Shown one piece after another: positions 9,261 to 17,215 of a stretch of DNA of 64,000 bases. The DNA comes from Suilimivivens sp045586385 (GTDB taxonomy: Bacteria; Bacillota; Clostridia; Lachnospirales; Lachnospiraceae). The stretch covers positions 1-64,000 of the forward strand of contig JAZNAE010000015.1 of NCBI GenBank assembly GCA_045586385.1, written 5' to 3'. Below the pieces are notes generated by a model. That model saw only the letters and a program-made list of their open reading frames with translations. It made no database searches and was not told the DNA's origin. The stretch's first letter is position 1. Each line of letters opens with the position of its first letter. Made by a program: the position numbers and the translations under genes.

Positions 9261-10289
9261 GTGTTGCATTTCGTGTTGCATAATACGTGAAAAGTGATTA
9301 TTTACCTTGTCGGACATTTCTTTCTCAACGTCGCTTAATGTATGCCTATATACGCTTTGCAAAATAGCATCTGATGACCAACCACCTGCTTTGACTGTAT
9401 ACGCATCCGGGACTAAAGTGTGTCGTACACTTGCAGAGAAATGCCGAAGGTCATGGAAACGAAAATGTGGAAGGTTGTTTTTTTCTAGCAATATCTCAAA
9501 GTTTTTGGTTATGGTGTCGGGCAGATAATTTGTCACATATCCCTTTTTCATAATCGTATCAACTACAAATTGCGGTAATTCAATATATCTGTCACCCGAA
9601 TATGTTTTAGGTGCTTTGATGTGAAATTCGCCATCGTGCGAACGCACTTTGTTTTTATGGATATGAACAACGTTTCCGTTGAAGTCATTTAATGTTAATG
9701 CACATATTTCTCCTCTACGCATCATACCAAACGCGGCAAGCATAATAGGCACTTCTAATTCTTTTCCCTTAACAAGTTGCAGCAATTTGATTACTTCCTT
9801 TTCGGTTGGTATATAAAGGTTTGGTCTTTTCTTTTGTGGCAGTTGGGTTTTGATTGTTTTTTCATATCCGTTCTCTGTTAAGACCGCAACAATATATCCG
9901 TGACGGCTTCTCACCGTTTTTGGTGACAACCTTTTCGACATATCATTTACTATTTTTTGTATGTCAGCTTGTTCAATATCTGATATTGCAGTATCACAGA
10001 ACGCTTTAAAATCGCTTTCTAGGCACTTTTTGATTGTGATGTAAGAAGTTATCGAATACGGAGACAAAACCCCTTCCTTGCTTGCGTTATAGCGTTCCAT
10101 AGCGGTCTTAAAAGTAATTGACTGTTTCTTGTCATCATCCTTTTTATTCATAAGGTAATCAGATGCCAAAAATTCAGCTTCTTTTTTTGTTTCCGCTGTA
10201 AACGATTTGTATTTCCGCTTTCCGTTTTCTGTTCCAGTAAAAACTAAACATCTCCACTTCCCGGAAGGTAATTTTTTTGCCGTTGCCAT
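9234..10289 (-). CDS. int: phage tyrosine integrase
   Basis: 351 residues. An N-terminal AP2-like arm-binding domain (KLPSGKWRCLVFTGT) precedes a core-binding SAM-like domain and a C-terminal catalytic domain. The catalytic domain has MMRRGE (first Arg), HDLRH (His-x-x-Arg) and the tyrosine in QSVYRHT. It integrates and excises the prophage at the adjacent tRNA-Leu. ATG 10289 has AGGAGG at the right distance, and the frame opens a further 15 codons upstream without a site. The C-terminal MQHEMQHK is encoded by the GTGTTGCA repeats. Confidence 0.92.
   Translation of the reverse strand: MATAKKLPSGKWRCLVFTGTENGKRKYKSFTAETKKEAEFLASDYLMNKKDDDKKQSITFKTAMERYNASKEGVLSPYSITSYITIKKCLESDFKAFCDTAISDIEQADIQKIVNDMSKRLSPKTVRSRHGYIVAVLTENGYEKTIKTQLPQKKRPNLYIPTEKEVIKLLQLVKGKELEVPIMLAAFGMMRRGEICALTLNDFNGNVVHIHKNKVRSHDGEFHIKAPKTYSGDRYIELPQFVVDTIMKKGYVTNYLPDTITKNFEILLEKNNLPHFRFHDLRHFSASVRHTLVPDAYTVKAGGWSSDAILQSVYRHTLSDVEKEMSDKVNNHFSRIMQHEMQHKKNKPSKH
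9261..9282. promoter_or_regulatory. putative integrase arm-type site, left
   Basis: Two direct copies of GTGTTGCA with 12-base period (4-base spacer), 37 bases from the core and inside the integrase 3' end. An identical copy lies at 49811 inside the other prophage end and a near-identical one at 50036. Confidence 0.45.
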
Positions 10290-10420
10290 AATATCATCCT
10301 CCTTGTTTTTGAGTATAAAAAATACAGCCTGCATGAACGAGTGTTCCGCTTGCGAAGCTGACCCGAAAATGATACTATATTTTCGTGAGATATAGATGTC
10401 TTTCGGGGCAATCTATGGTG

Positions 10421-10454
10421 AAACCGTTCCTGCTGCAACAGGGGCGGTTTTTTT
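10421..10454 (+). terminator. hairpin between integrase and upstream gene
   Basis: 12-bp stem AAACCGTTCCTG / CAGGGGCGGTTT (two G-U pairs) with CTGCAA loop, followed by TTTT on the + strand. Flanking genes are on the - strand, so it may block antisense reading or act weakly in both directions. The rest of the 166 bases upstream of int (10290-10455) holds a CGAAAAT/ATTTTCG hairpin near 10364-10384 and no gene. Confidence 0.5.
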
Positions 10455-10455
10455 A

Positions 10456-10965
10456 TTATTCATAACACAACAAACATGCTTCATATCCTTGTTGTTTGAG
10501 TTCTATTATAGTATTACAATGTAAGGTTTTTATATCGGAGACGATGAAGCAAGAACGTTTATGGTATTTTTCGCCAACTTGAGTAACGTAAGCGAAATCA
10601 TTCTGATAATCGTTCAACTCATATATAGCATCTATCATACCCTTGGTGTTTTCTTCATACTTAGATTCTAGTGCATCGTAACTTTTTGTTAAGTCGTCAA
10701 ATTCCTCCGATAAAGAGGAAACCGCTGCTTTTAATTCATCATTTGAAGTTTTTAGCGTTTCTATATTTGCTTTTAGGCTAACATTTTGAATGATTAATAT
10801 TACGCTTACGACACAAGAAAACATGAACAGAAGAGCGAAAATGATAGTTGAAACAGAAAATCCATGTCTCCTAAAAAAAGAACCTTTTCCGCAAGAAGAG
10901 CATACTTTTGTTATATTATCAATTTCATTACCACAGTATTTGCAGTAACGTGTTTTATTACTCAA
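10456..10965 (-). CDS. zinc-ribbon, single-pass membrane protein with coiled coil
   Basis: 169 residues from TTG 10965, which has AAAGGAGGGG 5 bases upstream. The longer frame to 11067 lacks a site. An N-terminal zinc ribbon (CKYCG...CSSCG) comes first, then a membrane helix (about 35-57), then a coiled coil. A C-terminal domain ending YHKRSC...ACLLC resembles the small Cys/His module seen at the ends of many Gram-positive membrane proteins. Function unknown. It sits in the lysogeny arm, so it is probably expressed from the prophage, perhaps altering the host envelope (inference). Confidence 0.65.
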   Translation of the reverse strand: MSNKTRYCKYCGNEIDNITKVCSSCGKGSFFRRHGFSVSTIIFALLFMFSCVVSVILIIQNVSLKANIETLKTSNDELKAAVSSLSEEFDDLTKSYDALESKYEENTKGMIDAIYELNDYQNDFAYVTQVGEKYHKRSCFIVSDIKTLHCNTIIELKQQGYEACLLCYE

Positions 10966-10978
10966 GAATACCCCTCCT

Positions 10979-11233
10979 TTATACACATAATTCCAGTGCA
11001 AACTCTGTCCGGTGTGCATCAAATTCAATTCTATTAATATCTGTTTTCTCAAAGTCACCATTTTCAATATGTTTTACAGCGTGCTCATAGGCTTCGACCT
11101 GCTTATTATAAGATAACTTTGCATTAATGAAGATGGTGTATGAATCATCTTCGTTTTTGGTTACTGTTTCATTCACCTTTGCAGGAAAATCAATCAATCT
11201 TACCTGTATATCCTGATTAGACAATATTATCAC
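10979..11233 (-). CDS. short ImmA/IrrE-like protein
   Basis: 84 residues resembling the small ImmA-like proteins next to phage repressors (KHIENGDF motif near 54). The metallopeptidase HExxH is replaced by EHAVKH, so catalysis is doubtful. It overlaps the repressor gene by 17 bases and starts at GTG 11233, or at TTG 11224, which is better spaced from AAAGGA. ImmA relatives cleave or inactivate the repressor to induce the prophage. Confidence 0.6.
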   Translation of the reverse strand: MIILSNQDIQVRLIDFPAKVNETVTKNEDDSYTIFINAKLSYNKQVEAYEHAVKHIENGDFEKTDINRIEFDAHRTEFALELCV

Positions 11234-11588
11234 GTTCCTTTCTTTTTAAAGCGAGTAACATACTGTGCACTGTATGTAAATCTTCCGGTTTGGCATCTTG
11301 TGCCGCGTCAAACAACAGTCGCAACTCTTTGTTTTCAAAAATAGACTGTGCCATCTTTGTTGTTTCTTCATTTAAGTAATACTTTTCGTTTGTTTCATTG
11401 TCATCTGATATAAAATAAGTCACATCATATCCAAGGGCACTTGACACCTTCTCAATGCTTGTAATGTTTGGCTTTCGATTTTTCCAATTAGTAATAGTGC
11501 CTTTGCTCAAATTTGCTTTTCTCTCTAATTCTGATTGAGATATTCCTTGTTTTTCACGCAAAAATGTCACCTTTTCGTATAGTGTCAT
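11217..11588 (-). CDS. XRE-family phage repressor (CI-like)
   Basis: 123 residues. Residues 6-60 form an XRE helix-turn-helix (KQGISQSELERKANLSKGTI). The C-terminal part (KELRLLFDAAQDAKPEDLHTVHSML) is the dimerisation-type tail common in Gram-positive prophage repressors. It is transcribed leftward from the divergent operator region and probably holds the lytic promoter off by binding the GTTGA-N6-TCAAC sites. Confidence 0.85.
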   Translation of the reverse strand: MTLYEKVTFLREKQGISQSELERKANLSKGTITNWKNRKPNITSIEKVSSALGYDVTYFISDDNETNEKYYLNEETTKMAQSIFENKELRLLFDAAQDAKPEDLHTVHSMLLALKRKERDNIV

Positions 11589-11815
11589 GTCAAAAATCCT
11601 CCGTTGAAAAAAATCAACAAAAAACTATTGACACGTTGAATAAAGTGTGTATAATAAAATTATACCGTTGATTTAATTCAACACGTGCCAGGTTATTTTG
11701 TTTGAATATTTTAAATGTTTCGTGGTAGTTACATTGTAGAATAAAATCAGCAAAAAATCAAGCATAAAGTTGAATTAAATCAGCGAATATCAAATATTAG
11801 AAAGGAGATATTGAA
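11589..11815. promoter_or_regulatory. lysis-lysogeny switch region with three operators
   Basis: Three inverted repeats of the form GTTGA-N6-TCAAC lie at 11603-11618, 11667-11682 and 11769-11784 (last one ends TCAGC). A strong rightward promoter TTGACA (11628-11633), 16-base spacer, TATAAT (11650-11655) lies between the first two. The leftward promoter is not clear. No gene lies in this stretch. Confidence 0.75.
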
Positions 11816-12019
11816 TTGGTTTACGAAAATGTGCTTGAACTTGCAGCAAAAAAAGGAATGTCGTTGTCAGAGATTGAACGCAAATCCGGTTTGGCAAAAG
11901 GTACTATTTCTAAATGGAAAACTGCAAGCCCCAACCTGGATAGTCTGAAAGCAGTTGCAGATGCGCTTGATGTTTCTGTTAATCGGTTAATCAGAGAGAA
12001 ACCTGTGCAGGTGGTGTAA
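11816..12019 (+). CDS. XRE-family Cro-like regulator
   Basis: 67 residues, almost entirely a helix-turn-helix (SLSEIERKSGLAKGTISKW). Start TTG 11816 with AAAGGAGAT upstream. Position and polarity opposite the repressor suggest a Cro-like role for the lytic state. Its recognition helix (LAKGTISKW) resembles that of the repressor (LSKGTITNW), consistent with shared operators. Confidence 0.8.
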   Translation: MVYENVLELAAKKGMSLSEIERKSGLAKGTISKWKTASPNLDSLKAVADALDVSVNRLIREKPVQVV

Positions 12020-12046
12020 TGAAAGGGGTAAGAAAGGAGAACGGAA

Positions 12047-12295
12047 ATGCCAAAAGTAACATTGGGGCGTTTTACAGAAAAGGACAAGCGTTTTGTTAAA
12101 AACGTAAAAGCAGGCCTTATACAACACGACAAGACCTATAAGGATTTAGCGGCAAGAAGTGATACAAGTCCCAAAACAGTGTATGAGCGATACAAGCAAC
12201 CGGCAAACATGACGGTGCAGGAATTAAGGGCATACATCACGGTGTCCGGTTTGTCACAAGAAGCAATAATTGATTTCTTGTATGAGGGCCATTAG
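12047..12295 (+). CDS. small helix-turn-helix phage protein
   Basis: 82 residues. The segment KDLAARSDTSPKTVYERY looks like a helix-turn-helix. It begins the rightward early operon after the Cro-like gene, with GAAAGGAGAACGG upstream. Role unknown, probably early regulation. Confidence 0.6.
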   Translation: MPKVTLGRFTEKDKRFVKNVKAGLIQHDKTYKDLAARSDTSPKTVYERYKQPANMTVQELRAYITVSGLSQEAIIDFLYEGH

Positions 12296-12297
12296 CG

Positions 12298-12498
12298 ATG
12301 TACGAAGTGGTAATGACGCAGAGCGAATACGAAACATTCAAAACAAAGGCGAGGATAAAGATGTTGGAGAAGAATATTACATATAAAACGTTATCCACAA
12401 GAACGGGGTATAGTCTTTCAGCCATTCATCATTTTTTTTCGCAAACGAATAGCCGATTTGTTGCGGCAGCAATCGCAAAGGAATTAGGAATTAAATAA
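12298..12498 (+). CDS. small helix-turn-helix phage protein
   Basis: 66 residues. NITYKTLSTRTGYSLSAIHH reads as a helix-turn-helix, and the C-terminal AAAIAKELGIK is typical of XRE-like phage proteins. It starts 2 bases after the preceding gene, so the two are translationally coupled. Function unknown. Confidence 0.6.
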   Translation: MYEVVMTQSEYETFKTKARIKMLEKNITYKTLSTRTGYSLSAIHHFFSQTNSRFVAAAIAKELGIK

Positions 12499-12515
12499 AA
12501 GAGAGGATATTACAA

Positions 12516-12677
12516 ATGAGAAAGTTTTTTCAAACAGTTTCAGTATTGATTGTACTGATAGGGATTGCCGGCGTAGGCGGTGCAGTTGATTTAGCAACAG
12601 ATCCTAAAAACGCTTTGCTTCTTTTAATCGTAGGCCTTGCGATTCTTTATATGTCTCTCGGAAAGGAAAAAACATGA
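12516..12677 (+). CDS. small two-helix membrane protein
   Basis: 53 residues with two hydrophobic stretches (about 8-26 and 34-48) separated by DLATDPKNA. It has GAGAGGA upstream and its stop overlaps the next start (ATGA). Function unknown. Confidence 0.6.
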   Translation: MRKFFQTVSVLIVLIGIAGVGGAVDLATDPKNALLLLIVGLAILYMSLGKEKT

Positions 12678-13102
12678 AAAAGTTAATAAGCATATTAATA
12701 TTAATCGCATTAATTGCTCAACCTATTGATGTAACAGCCAAAACACCGGAACTAAAGAAAATCAAAATGACTTGCTACACGCACACCGGTAATCCTTGCA
12801 GAAACGGAAAGATGCCACGTGAGGGAATATGTGCGTATCAGGAACAGTACCTTGGATGGCTTGCAATTGTCTACGCTGACAACAACGGAAAGCCGGGAGA
12901 GATAATCGGGTACTATGAGATTTACGATACCGGCTATGGAAGTGAAACAGATGTTATCAATCCTAAGACTGGCAAGAATTACGGTTCTTTGGAAATCGGT
13001 ACAAGCATTGATATTTTTCAAGAGAGTTTGGGAGATTGCTACGACTTTATCGAGACGTACGGAGATAGTTGCTTTATCCAATTAGTTTACGCAGAGGGAT
13101 GA
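12674..13102 (+). CDS. secreted 3D/double-psi barrel-like protein
   Basis: 142 residues. An N-terminal signal peptide (MKKLISILILIALIAQPIDVTAK) is followed by a compact domain with YYEIYDTGYG and GTSIDIFQ, resembling the 3D (RlpA/MltA-like) fold. Four cysteines may form disulfides. Likely exported. A cell-wall role is inference. It is common in early regions of Firmicutes phages. Confidence 0.55.
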   Translation: MKKLISILILIALIAQPIDVTAKTPELKKIKMTCYTHTGNPCRNGKMPREGICAYQEQYLGWLAIVYADNNGKPGEIIGYYEIYDTGYGSETDVINPKTGKNYGSLEIGTSIDIFQESLGDCYDFIETYGDSCFIQLVYAEG

Positions 13103-13128
13103 TTTGAATTTCAGAGAGGTAATGAGAT

Positions 13129-13317
13129 ATGGGGCAAGAAGCAGTATGGTTGAAAAATGGCAAAGAAATATCATGGGTAGACCCGGTTATGCAAGTGGAA
13201 CATAACGAGGATATCACAAAAATAAGGGTGTTTAATGGATATTATTGGTATGATGCGTCTGATTGTGATGAAACACCGGATGAATTTATCATACGTCCAA
13301 AACAAACTGAATTTTAA
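13129..13317 (+). CDS. hypothetical phage protein
   Basis: 62 residues, hydrophilic, beta-rich (EDITKIRVFNGYYWYDASD). Preceded by the leader GAATTTCAGAGAGGTA that recurs before other small genes. No family recognised. Confidence 0.5.
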   Translation: MGQEAVWLKNGKEISWVDPVMQVEHNEDITKIRVFNGYYWYDASDCDETPDEFIIRPKQTEF

Positions 13318-13332
13318 GAAAGGGTTAAATCA

Positions 13333-13410
13333 ATGTACTTATGGCTTGAAGAAATGGGATTGATAAATCCACCAAAAGAAAATAACCCCACAGCCGACCA
13401 AAGCACGTAG
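13333..13410 (+). CDS. possible 25-residue peptide
   Basis: Short frame MYLWLEEMGLINPPKENN... with AAAGGG upstream. Its 3' half overlaps an 8-bp inverted repeat ATAACCCC / GGGGTTAT (13382-13417, 20-base loop). It could be a real small peptide or part of a structured leader for the next gene. The 69 bases after it hold no other signal. Confidence 0.3.
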   Translation: MYLWLEEMGLINPPKENNPTADQST

Positions 13411-13479
13411 GGGTTATCGAATAACACTTGTAATGCTATTACTATGCCTATCGTAGCATAGGGAAAGGAGTTTTGTCAA

Positions 13480-14034
13480 ATGAATTACATGATTGAAAAA
13501 GATTTTGAGCATAAAGGACTTAGGTGCATAGTCACTTTTGGCTATACGGGTCACAGATGCGGATATGTTGGAGTAAGTAATAAACATCCTCTTTACGGAA
13601 AGAACTATTCAGATTATGTAAATATCAAAAAAGAGGAAGTTGAGGGAGATATAAACGGAAGATATTTTCAACTATTAATGGCTGCTATGGATGAAAATGA
13701 AGATTCTCGTATAGAACTTGCATTTAGTTGTCATGGTGGTATTACATACGCAGACGGCGGAGAAAATTCGGAATATCCGGTTACGAGCAATTTGTGGTGG
13801 TTTGGATTTGATTGTGCACATTGCGATGATGGAAAAGACCTTCAGCTTGCTTACGAAAGATTTCCCGAAAGACGGAAAGAGATTGAAGCGTCAATGGATT
13901 TTGATAAGAGATTTGGTTATTACTCTGAAAAAACTTTAAGAAACACTCAATATGTAGAGAGTGAATGTGAGAAATTAGCCGAGCAGTTAGCAGAATATGC
14001 AAGGAAGGAGAATTTATCAAATGCGAGAGATTAA
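13480..14034 (+). CDS. conserved phage protein of unknown function
   Basis: 184 residues. It contains CGYVGVSNKHPLYGK, GGITYADGG and WWFGFDCAH, a pattern I recognise from hypothetical proteins of many Firmicutes phages and plasmids. No catalytic motif is evident. AAAGGAG precedes the ATG, and its end overlaps the next start. Confidence 0.6.
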   Translation: MNYMIEKDFEHKGLRCIVTFGYTGHRCGYVGVSNKHPLYGKNYSDYVNIKKEEVEGDINGRYFQLLMAAMDENEDSRIELAFSCHGGITYADGGENSEYPVTSNLWWFGFDCAHCDDGKDLQLAYERFPERRKEIEASMDFDKRFGYYSEKTLRNTQYVESECEKLAEQLAEYARKENLSNARD

Positions 14035-14278
14035 AATACCCGAATTGGCAATTGAAGCGGTAAGAAAAAACAACGTTGAAGAACAGTTATTCCTTGCCAA
14101 TGTGAAGGAAACAGCAAGGCTTGCAAGCAATTATTCAATAGAAGAACAGATTGCAGTTGCGGCAGTGCTTGACACAGAAGTTATGGAAAACGAATTACGC
14201 AGTCGCAGAAGAGAAGATGAAGCGGACTTGAACGCTTTCAGAAAGATTGCGAACAGACCAAGAAAATATGCAATGTAG
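14021..14278 (+). CDS. hypothetical phage protein
   Basis: 85 residues from ATG 14021 (AAGGAG upstream). Mostly helical and charged. No recognised family. Confidence 0.5.
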   Translation: MREIKIPELAIEAVRKNNVEEQLFLANVKETARLASNYSIEEQIAVAAVLDTEVMENELRSRRREDEADLNAFRKIANRPRKYAM

Positions 14279-14290
14279 GAGGAATAAACA

Positions 14291-14419
14291 ATGTTGAGAA
14301 CAATCGCAAGAAATGTAGCACGTAACAGAATGAAGAAAGCGGGATATGTGAGAATTTGCAAGGGAAACCCGAGTTACTTTTCTAACCATTGGAGAGCGTT
14401 TGCGAGAAAGGGAAGATAA
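14291..14419 (+). CDS. small basic protein
   Basis: 42 residues, very rich in Arg/Lys/Asn (MLRTIARNVARNRMKKAGY). GGAGGAA site upstream. Possibly nucleic-acid binding. Unrecognised. Confidence 0.45.
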   Translation: MLRTIARNVARNRMKKAGYVRICKGNPSYFSNHWRAFARKGR

Positions 14420-14420
14420 T

Positions 14421-14588
14421 ATGCAGGCACAGATAATTATGGTGGTGGACGGAGAGGAATACGCTTACGGGACCTATCCGTATAACACAAACGAAGAGAA
14501 AAACAAAGTCAATGAGTTGGCTATGAAAATCAGAGAAGAAAGAGAAGTCGGTACATACGTTAAGGAGGTAGAAGATGGAAACAATTAA
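14421..14588 (+). CDS. hypothetical phage protein
   Basis: 55 residues from ATG 14421. Contains VDGEEYAYGTYPYNTNEEKNK, as in small phage proteins of unknown role. Overlaps the next gene by 14 bases. Confidence 0.45.
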   Translation: MQAQIIMVVDGEEYAYGTYPYNTNEEKNKVNELAMKIREEREVGTYVKEVEDGNN

Positions 14589-14808
14589 AAGGACAGTAGT
14601 TGAGATTAAGACAACAGACGGAAAGATTGTAAATAACGGCGATACGGTTTATTTGATTGCAAATGGATATACTATCGCAGGAGCATTTAATGGAATCAGT
14701 AAAAAAGGTGCATGGATTTTTGGCGGTGTAGGGCAGTTTGCAGATGTGACTTTCAATATTATGCCCAAGTCTATTGAAAAGATGTATCTTGCAGAGGTAA
14801 CTATATGA
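14575..14808 (+). CDS. hypothetical phage protein
   Basis: 77 residues, beta-rich, probably a small barrel (KIVNNGDTVYLIANGYTIAG). Site AAGGAGG upstream. Stop overlaps the next start (ATGA). Confidence 0.5.
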   Translation: METIKRTVVEIKTTDGKIVNNGDTVYLIANGYTIAGAFNGISKKGAWIFGGVGQFADVTFNIMPKSIEKMYLAEVTI

Positions 14809-14954
14809 GGATAATTTGGTGCGATGATGAAACCTGCAAACACAACAAGGACAACGTTTGTCAAAAAGAAGAACTTCACATAAACAAGCGTGACGGTGAA
14901 ATGTGGCAAGGAAGCAGGGAAATACACAACACTTGTGACGATTACGAGGTGTAG
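14805..14954 (+). CDS. small cysteine-containing protein
   Basis: 49 residues (MRIIWCDDETCKHNK...NTCDDYEV) with four cysteines, perhaps metal binding. Translationally coupled to the previous gene. Unrecognised. Confidence 0.45.
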   Translation: MRIIWCDDETCKHNKDNVCQKEELHINKRDGEMWQGSREIHNTCDDYEV

Positions 14955-14956
14955 TT

Positions 14957-15208
14957 ATGCCGGAAATGATTGAAAACAGAATGGTAGTTGATTCGCAATG
15001 GCAAGAACTTGAGCGATATTCGGAAGTTGCTGAAGTTCTTAAACAGAAAGGCTATCACGAAATGGGTACGAATGTATTTGTGCCGGAAGATGAAGCATAT
15101 TCATACGCACTTGAAAGATGCTTGAACGGCACAGAGTTGGAACAGTTAGAGTTTAGGAATTTGTTAGTGGAGTGGTTTTACTCCGGGAACTGGATAAAGG
15201 AGGACTAA
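14957..15208 (+). CDS. hypothetical phage protein
   Basis: 83 residues, acidic and helical, starting two bases after the previous stop and ending directly before the annealing protein gene. Unrecognised. Confidence 0.5.
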   Translation: MPEMIENRMVVDSQWQELERYSEVAEVLKQKGYHEMGTNVFVPEDEAYSYALERCLNGTELEQLEFRNLLVEWFYSGNWIKED

Positions 15209-15817
15209 ATGTTAAAAAGTTACGAAGAATTGAGAAAAGTAGACGTGACGCCTTATTGCGAAAGCCGAGATGGAATGACATATCTGAATTGGGCGAAGTG
15301 CATTGATCTATTGCATGAGTATGGAGCAGAAAAAGTATATTGGATTCCTATACCCGGCGAAAACGGAAGCAGCCTGAGAATGTCAGATGTTGTTTTTGAG
15401 GACAAGAACAAGGTGCAAAATCGTTGTTATGAAACACGAATAAAGGTTGTCATTGATGATAACGAATATGAGTTCCAAGCACCTGTTATGAATGGTTCAA
15501 ATCCGGTAAAAGACAATTCCATGAGCCAACAAAGAGTATGGAACAGCATGTGTCGCTCATTTGTTAAGTGTGTAGCAATACACACGGGTCTTGGTTTTAA
15601 TCTTTGGTTAAAAGAAGAATATAATCCTTACGATTCAATGCCGGAAGATGAAGCAAAGCCTACAAAATCACAGATGAAAGCATTAAAAGATATATGCGAG
15701 AAAAACAAAGTAAATCTTGAGGGTTGGCTTATCCGTCAGCAAAGAACGGAAGACACGGTTACAGCAAACGAGGTTGCTATGATGCTTAGGGCTATGCAAG
15801 AAAAGTACGGAGAGTAA
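15209..15817 (+). CDS. single-strand annealing protein, Sak3/DUF1071-like
   Basis: 202 residues. The segments MTYLNWAKCIDLL, APVMNGSNPV and MCRSFVKCVAIHTGLG match the conserved blocks of the DUF1071 (Sak3-like) family of phage recombination proteins, which anneal single-stranded DNA. The C-terminal 60 residues look like a flexible tail. It is followed two bases later by an HNHc nuclease gene, a pairing common in phage recombination modules. Confidence 0.7.
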   Translation: MLKSYEELRKVDVTPYCESRDGMTYLNWAKCIDLLHEYGAEKVYWIPIPGENGSSLRMSDVVFEDKNKVQNRCYETRIKVVIDDNEYEFQAPVMNGSNPVKDNSMSQQRVWNSMCRSFVKCVAIHTGLGFNLWLKEEYNPYDSMPEDEAKPTKSQMKALKDICEKNKVNLEGWLIRQQRTEDTVTANEVAMMLRAMQEKYGE

Positions 15818-15819
15818 TT

Positions 15820-16533
15820 ATGCACACTCTTGTAGATATTTCAAAGTACAGAGAAACAGAAAACGGAACAGACCTTATTATATCAATACCTAATAAGTTT
15901 TTGGGAAACATGATTTCTCAAAAGCATATCAAAAAAGCGGAGATGCGTTTTGACGATGGACGAACAATATCCATAGAGCAGAGAAAAAAGGCTTATGCGA
16001 CCATAAGAGATATTTCTGCATACACTGGTTACTTGCCGGAAGAGCAGAAAGAATGGCTTAAGTACCTTTATGTTTCAAAAACGGGAAACGATTACATAAG
16101 CCTTTCTACTTGCACTATGGACGAAGCAAGAGAATTTATTAACGTGATTCTTGAATATGCAATAGAAAACGGAGTTGAGTTATCAGAAAGTGCAATAAAC
16201 CGAACGGACGATACCGGCAGATACCTCTATTTCTGCATTAAACACCGAAAATGCGCTGTTTGCGGTCAAAGTGGAGAAATACACCACGAAGATGCAATCG
16301 GCATGGGGAATGACCGTAAAACGCTTGATGACAGCAATCACAAGAAGATATGTCTTTGCAGAAAACATCATACCCTAGCACATCAACTTGGAATAATACG
16401 TTTTACAGAAATGTATAAAGTCTACGGAATTGTAGTAAAGGAGAACGATGTACAACAAAAATCTGAAACAAGCGAAAGAGAAAGAATACGAGAACAAAAT
16501 GCGGTTATTGAAAGTAAACCCAAATTTGGATGA
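15820..16533 (+). CDS. HNH nuclease, HNHc_6-like
   Basis: 237 residues. A C-terminal HNH-type zinc finger contains CAVCGQ, IHHEDAIG, KICLCRKHH and AHQLG (about 145-195). This is the putative HNHc nuclease type placed next to annealing proteins, probably processing recombination intermediates. Its last 86 bases overlap the GIY-YIG gene in another frame. Confidence 0.7.
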   Translation: MHTLVDISKYRETENGTDLIISIPNKFLGNMISQKHIKKAEMRFDDGRTISIEQRKKAYATIRDISAYTGYLPEEQKEWLKYLYVSKTGNDYISLSTCTMDEAREFINVILEYAIENGVELSESAINRTDDTGRYLYFCIKHRKCAVCGQSGEIHHEDAIGMGNDRKTLDDSNHKKICLCRKHHTLAHQLGIIRFTEMYKVYGIVVKENDVQQKSETSERERIREQNAVIESKPKFG

Positions 16534-17035
16534 TAGCAGCGGGATCTATTTTCTCACAAGGGAAGATGAAAACAGTATCAAATATGCTTACATAGGACAA
16601 GCAAAACATATTTTAACCAGGTTGTCACAACATCTTTCCGGTTATCAGCATATCGACTTATCTATGAAAAAGCATGGTATGTATTCCTCTGACAATCCGT
16701 ATGGTTGGAAAATTGGCTTTATGCAATTTTCTATATCTGAATTAGACGAAAAGGAACAATACTACATAAAAATGTATGCCCGGAACGGTTATCAGCTTAG
16801 AAACAAGACTGCAGGCGGTCAAGGAGAGGGGAAGTCGCAAATAGACGAATACAGACCGCAAAAAGGATATTATGACGGAATAAAGCAAGGCAAAAAAATG
16901 CTTGCAAGAGAACTTTTAAACATAATTCAAAAACATTTAGTTGTTAGTCTTAAGGAAGAAAAGAAAAACAACAAGGTATCAATCAAAGCGTTTGAGAAAT
17001 TCAATGATTTGTTAAGCGAAGATGCTTACAAATAA
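16448..17035 (+). CDS. GIY-YIG nuclease
   Basis: 195 residues. SGIYFLT followed by YAYIGQAKHILTRLSQH (residues about 31-60) is the GIY-YIG catalytic core, with the downstream Glu in SELDEKEQYYI. A lysine-rich helical C-terminus follows. May be a homing or repair-type nuclease. The 86-base overlap with the preceding gene suggests it was added by insertion or start-site drift. Confidence 0.75.
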   Translation: MYNKNLKQAKEKEYENKMRLLKVNPNLDDSSGIYFLTREDENSIKYAYIGQAKHILTRLSQHLSGYQHIDLSMKKHGMYSSDNPYGWKIGFMQFSISELDEKEQYYIKMYARNGYQLRNKTAGGQGEGKSQIDEYRPQKGYYDGIKQGKKMLARELLNIIQKHLVVSLKEEKKNNKVSIKAFEKFNDLLSEDAYK

Positions 17036-17052
17036 TCGGTTGTGACACCCGT

Positions 17053-17201
17053 ACCATTTTCTTATATTCACGAAAATGGTCAAAAGAAACTCACTCATGC
17101 TTTTTGTGGCACAACAACATATCACATATAAGATGCCATGATAAAAGCCGAATATCACACAGCCTTGCGTGGTATACGCCCCATAAAACGCTACGCAAGG
17201 C
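17053..17201. repeat. cluster of inverted repeats upstream of replication genes
   Basis: In the 180-base gap between the nuclease and replication genes: ACCATTTTC / GAAAATGGT (17053-17061, 17072-17080) and a perfect 9-bp pair GCCTTGCGT / ACGCAAGGC (17162-17170, 17193-17201). They could be regulatory hairpins or replication-related sites. Confidence 0.45.
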
Positions 17202-17215
17202 ATACAAGGAGAATT

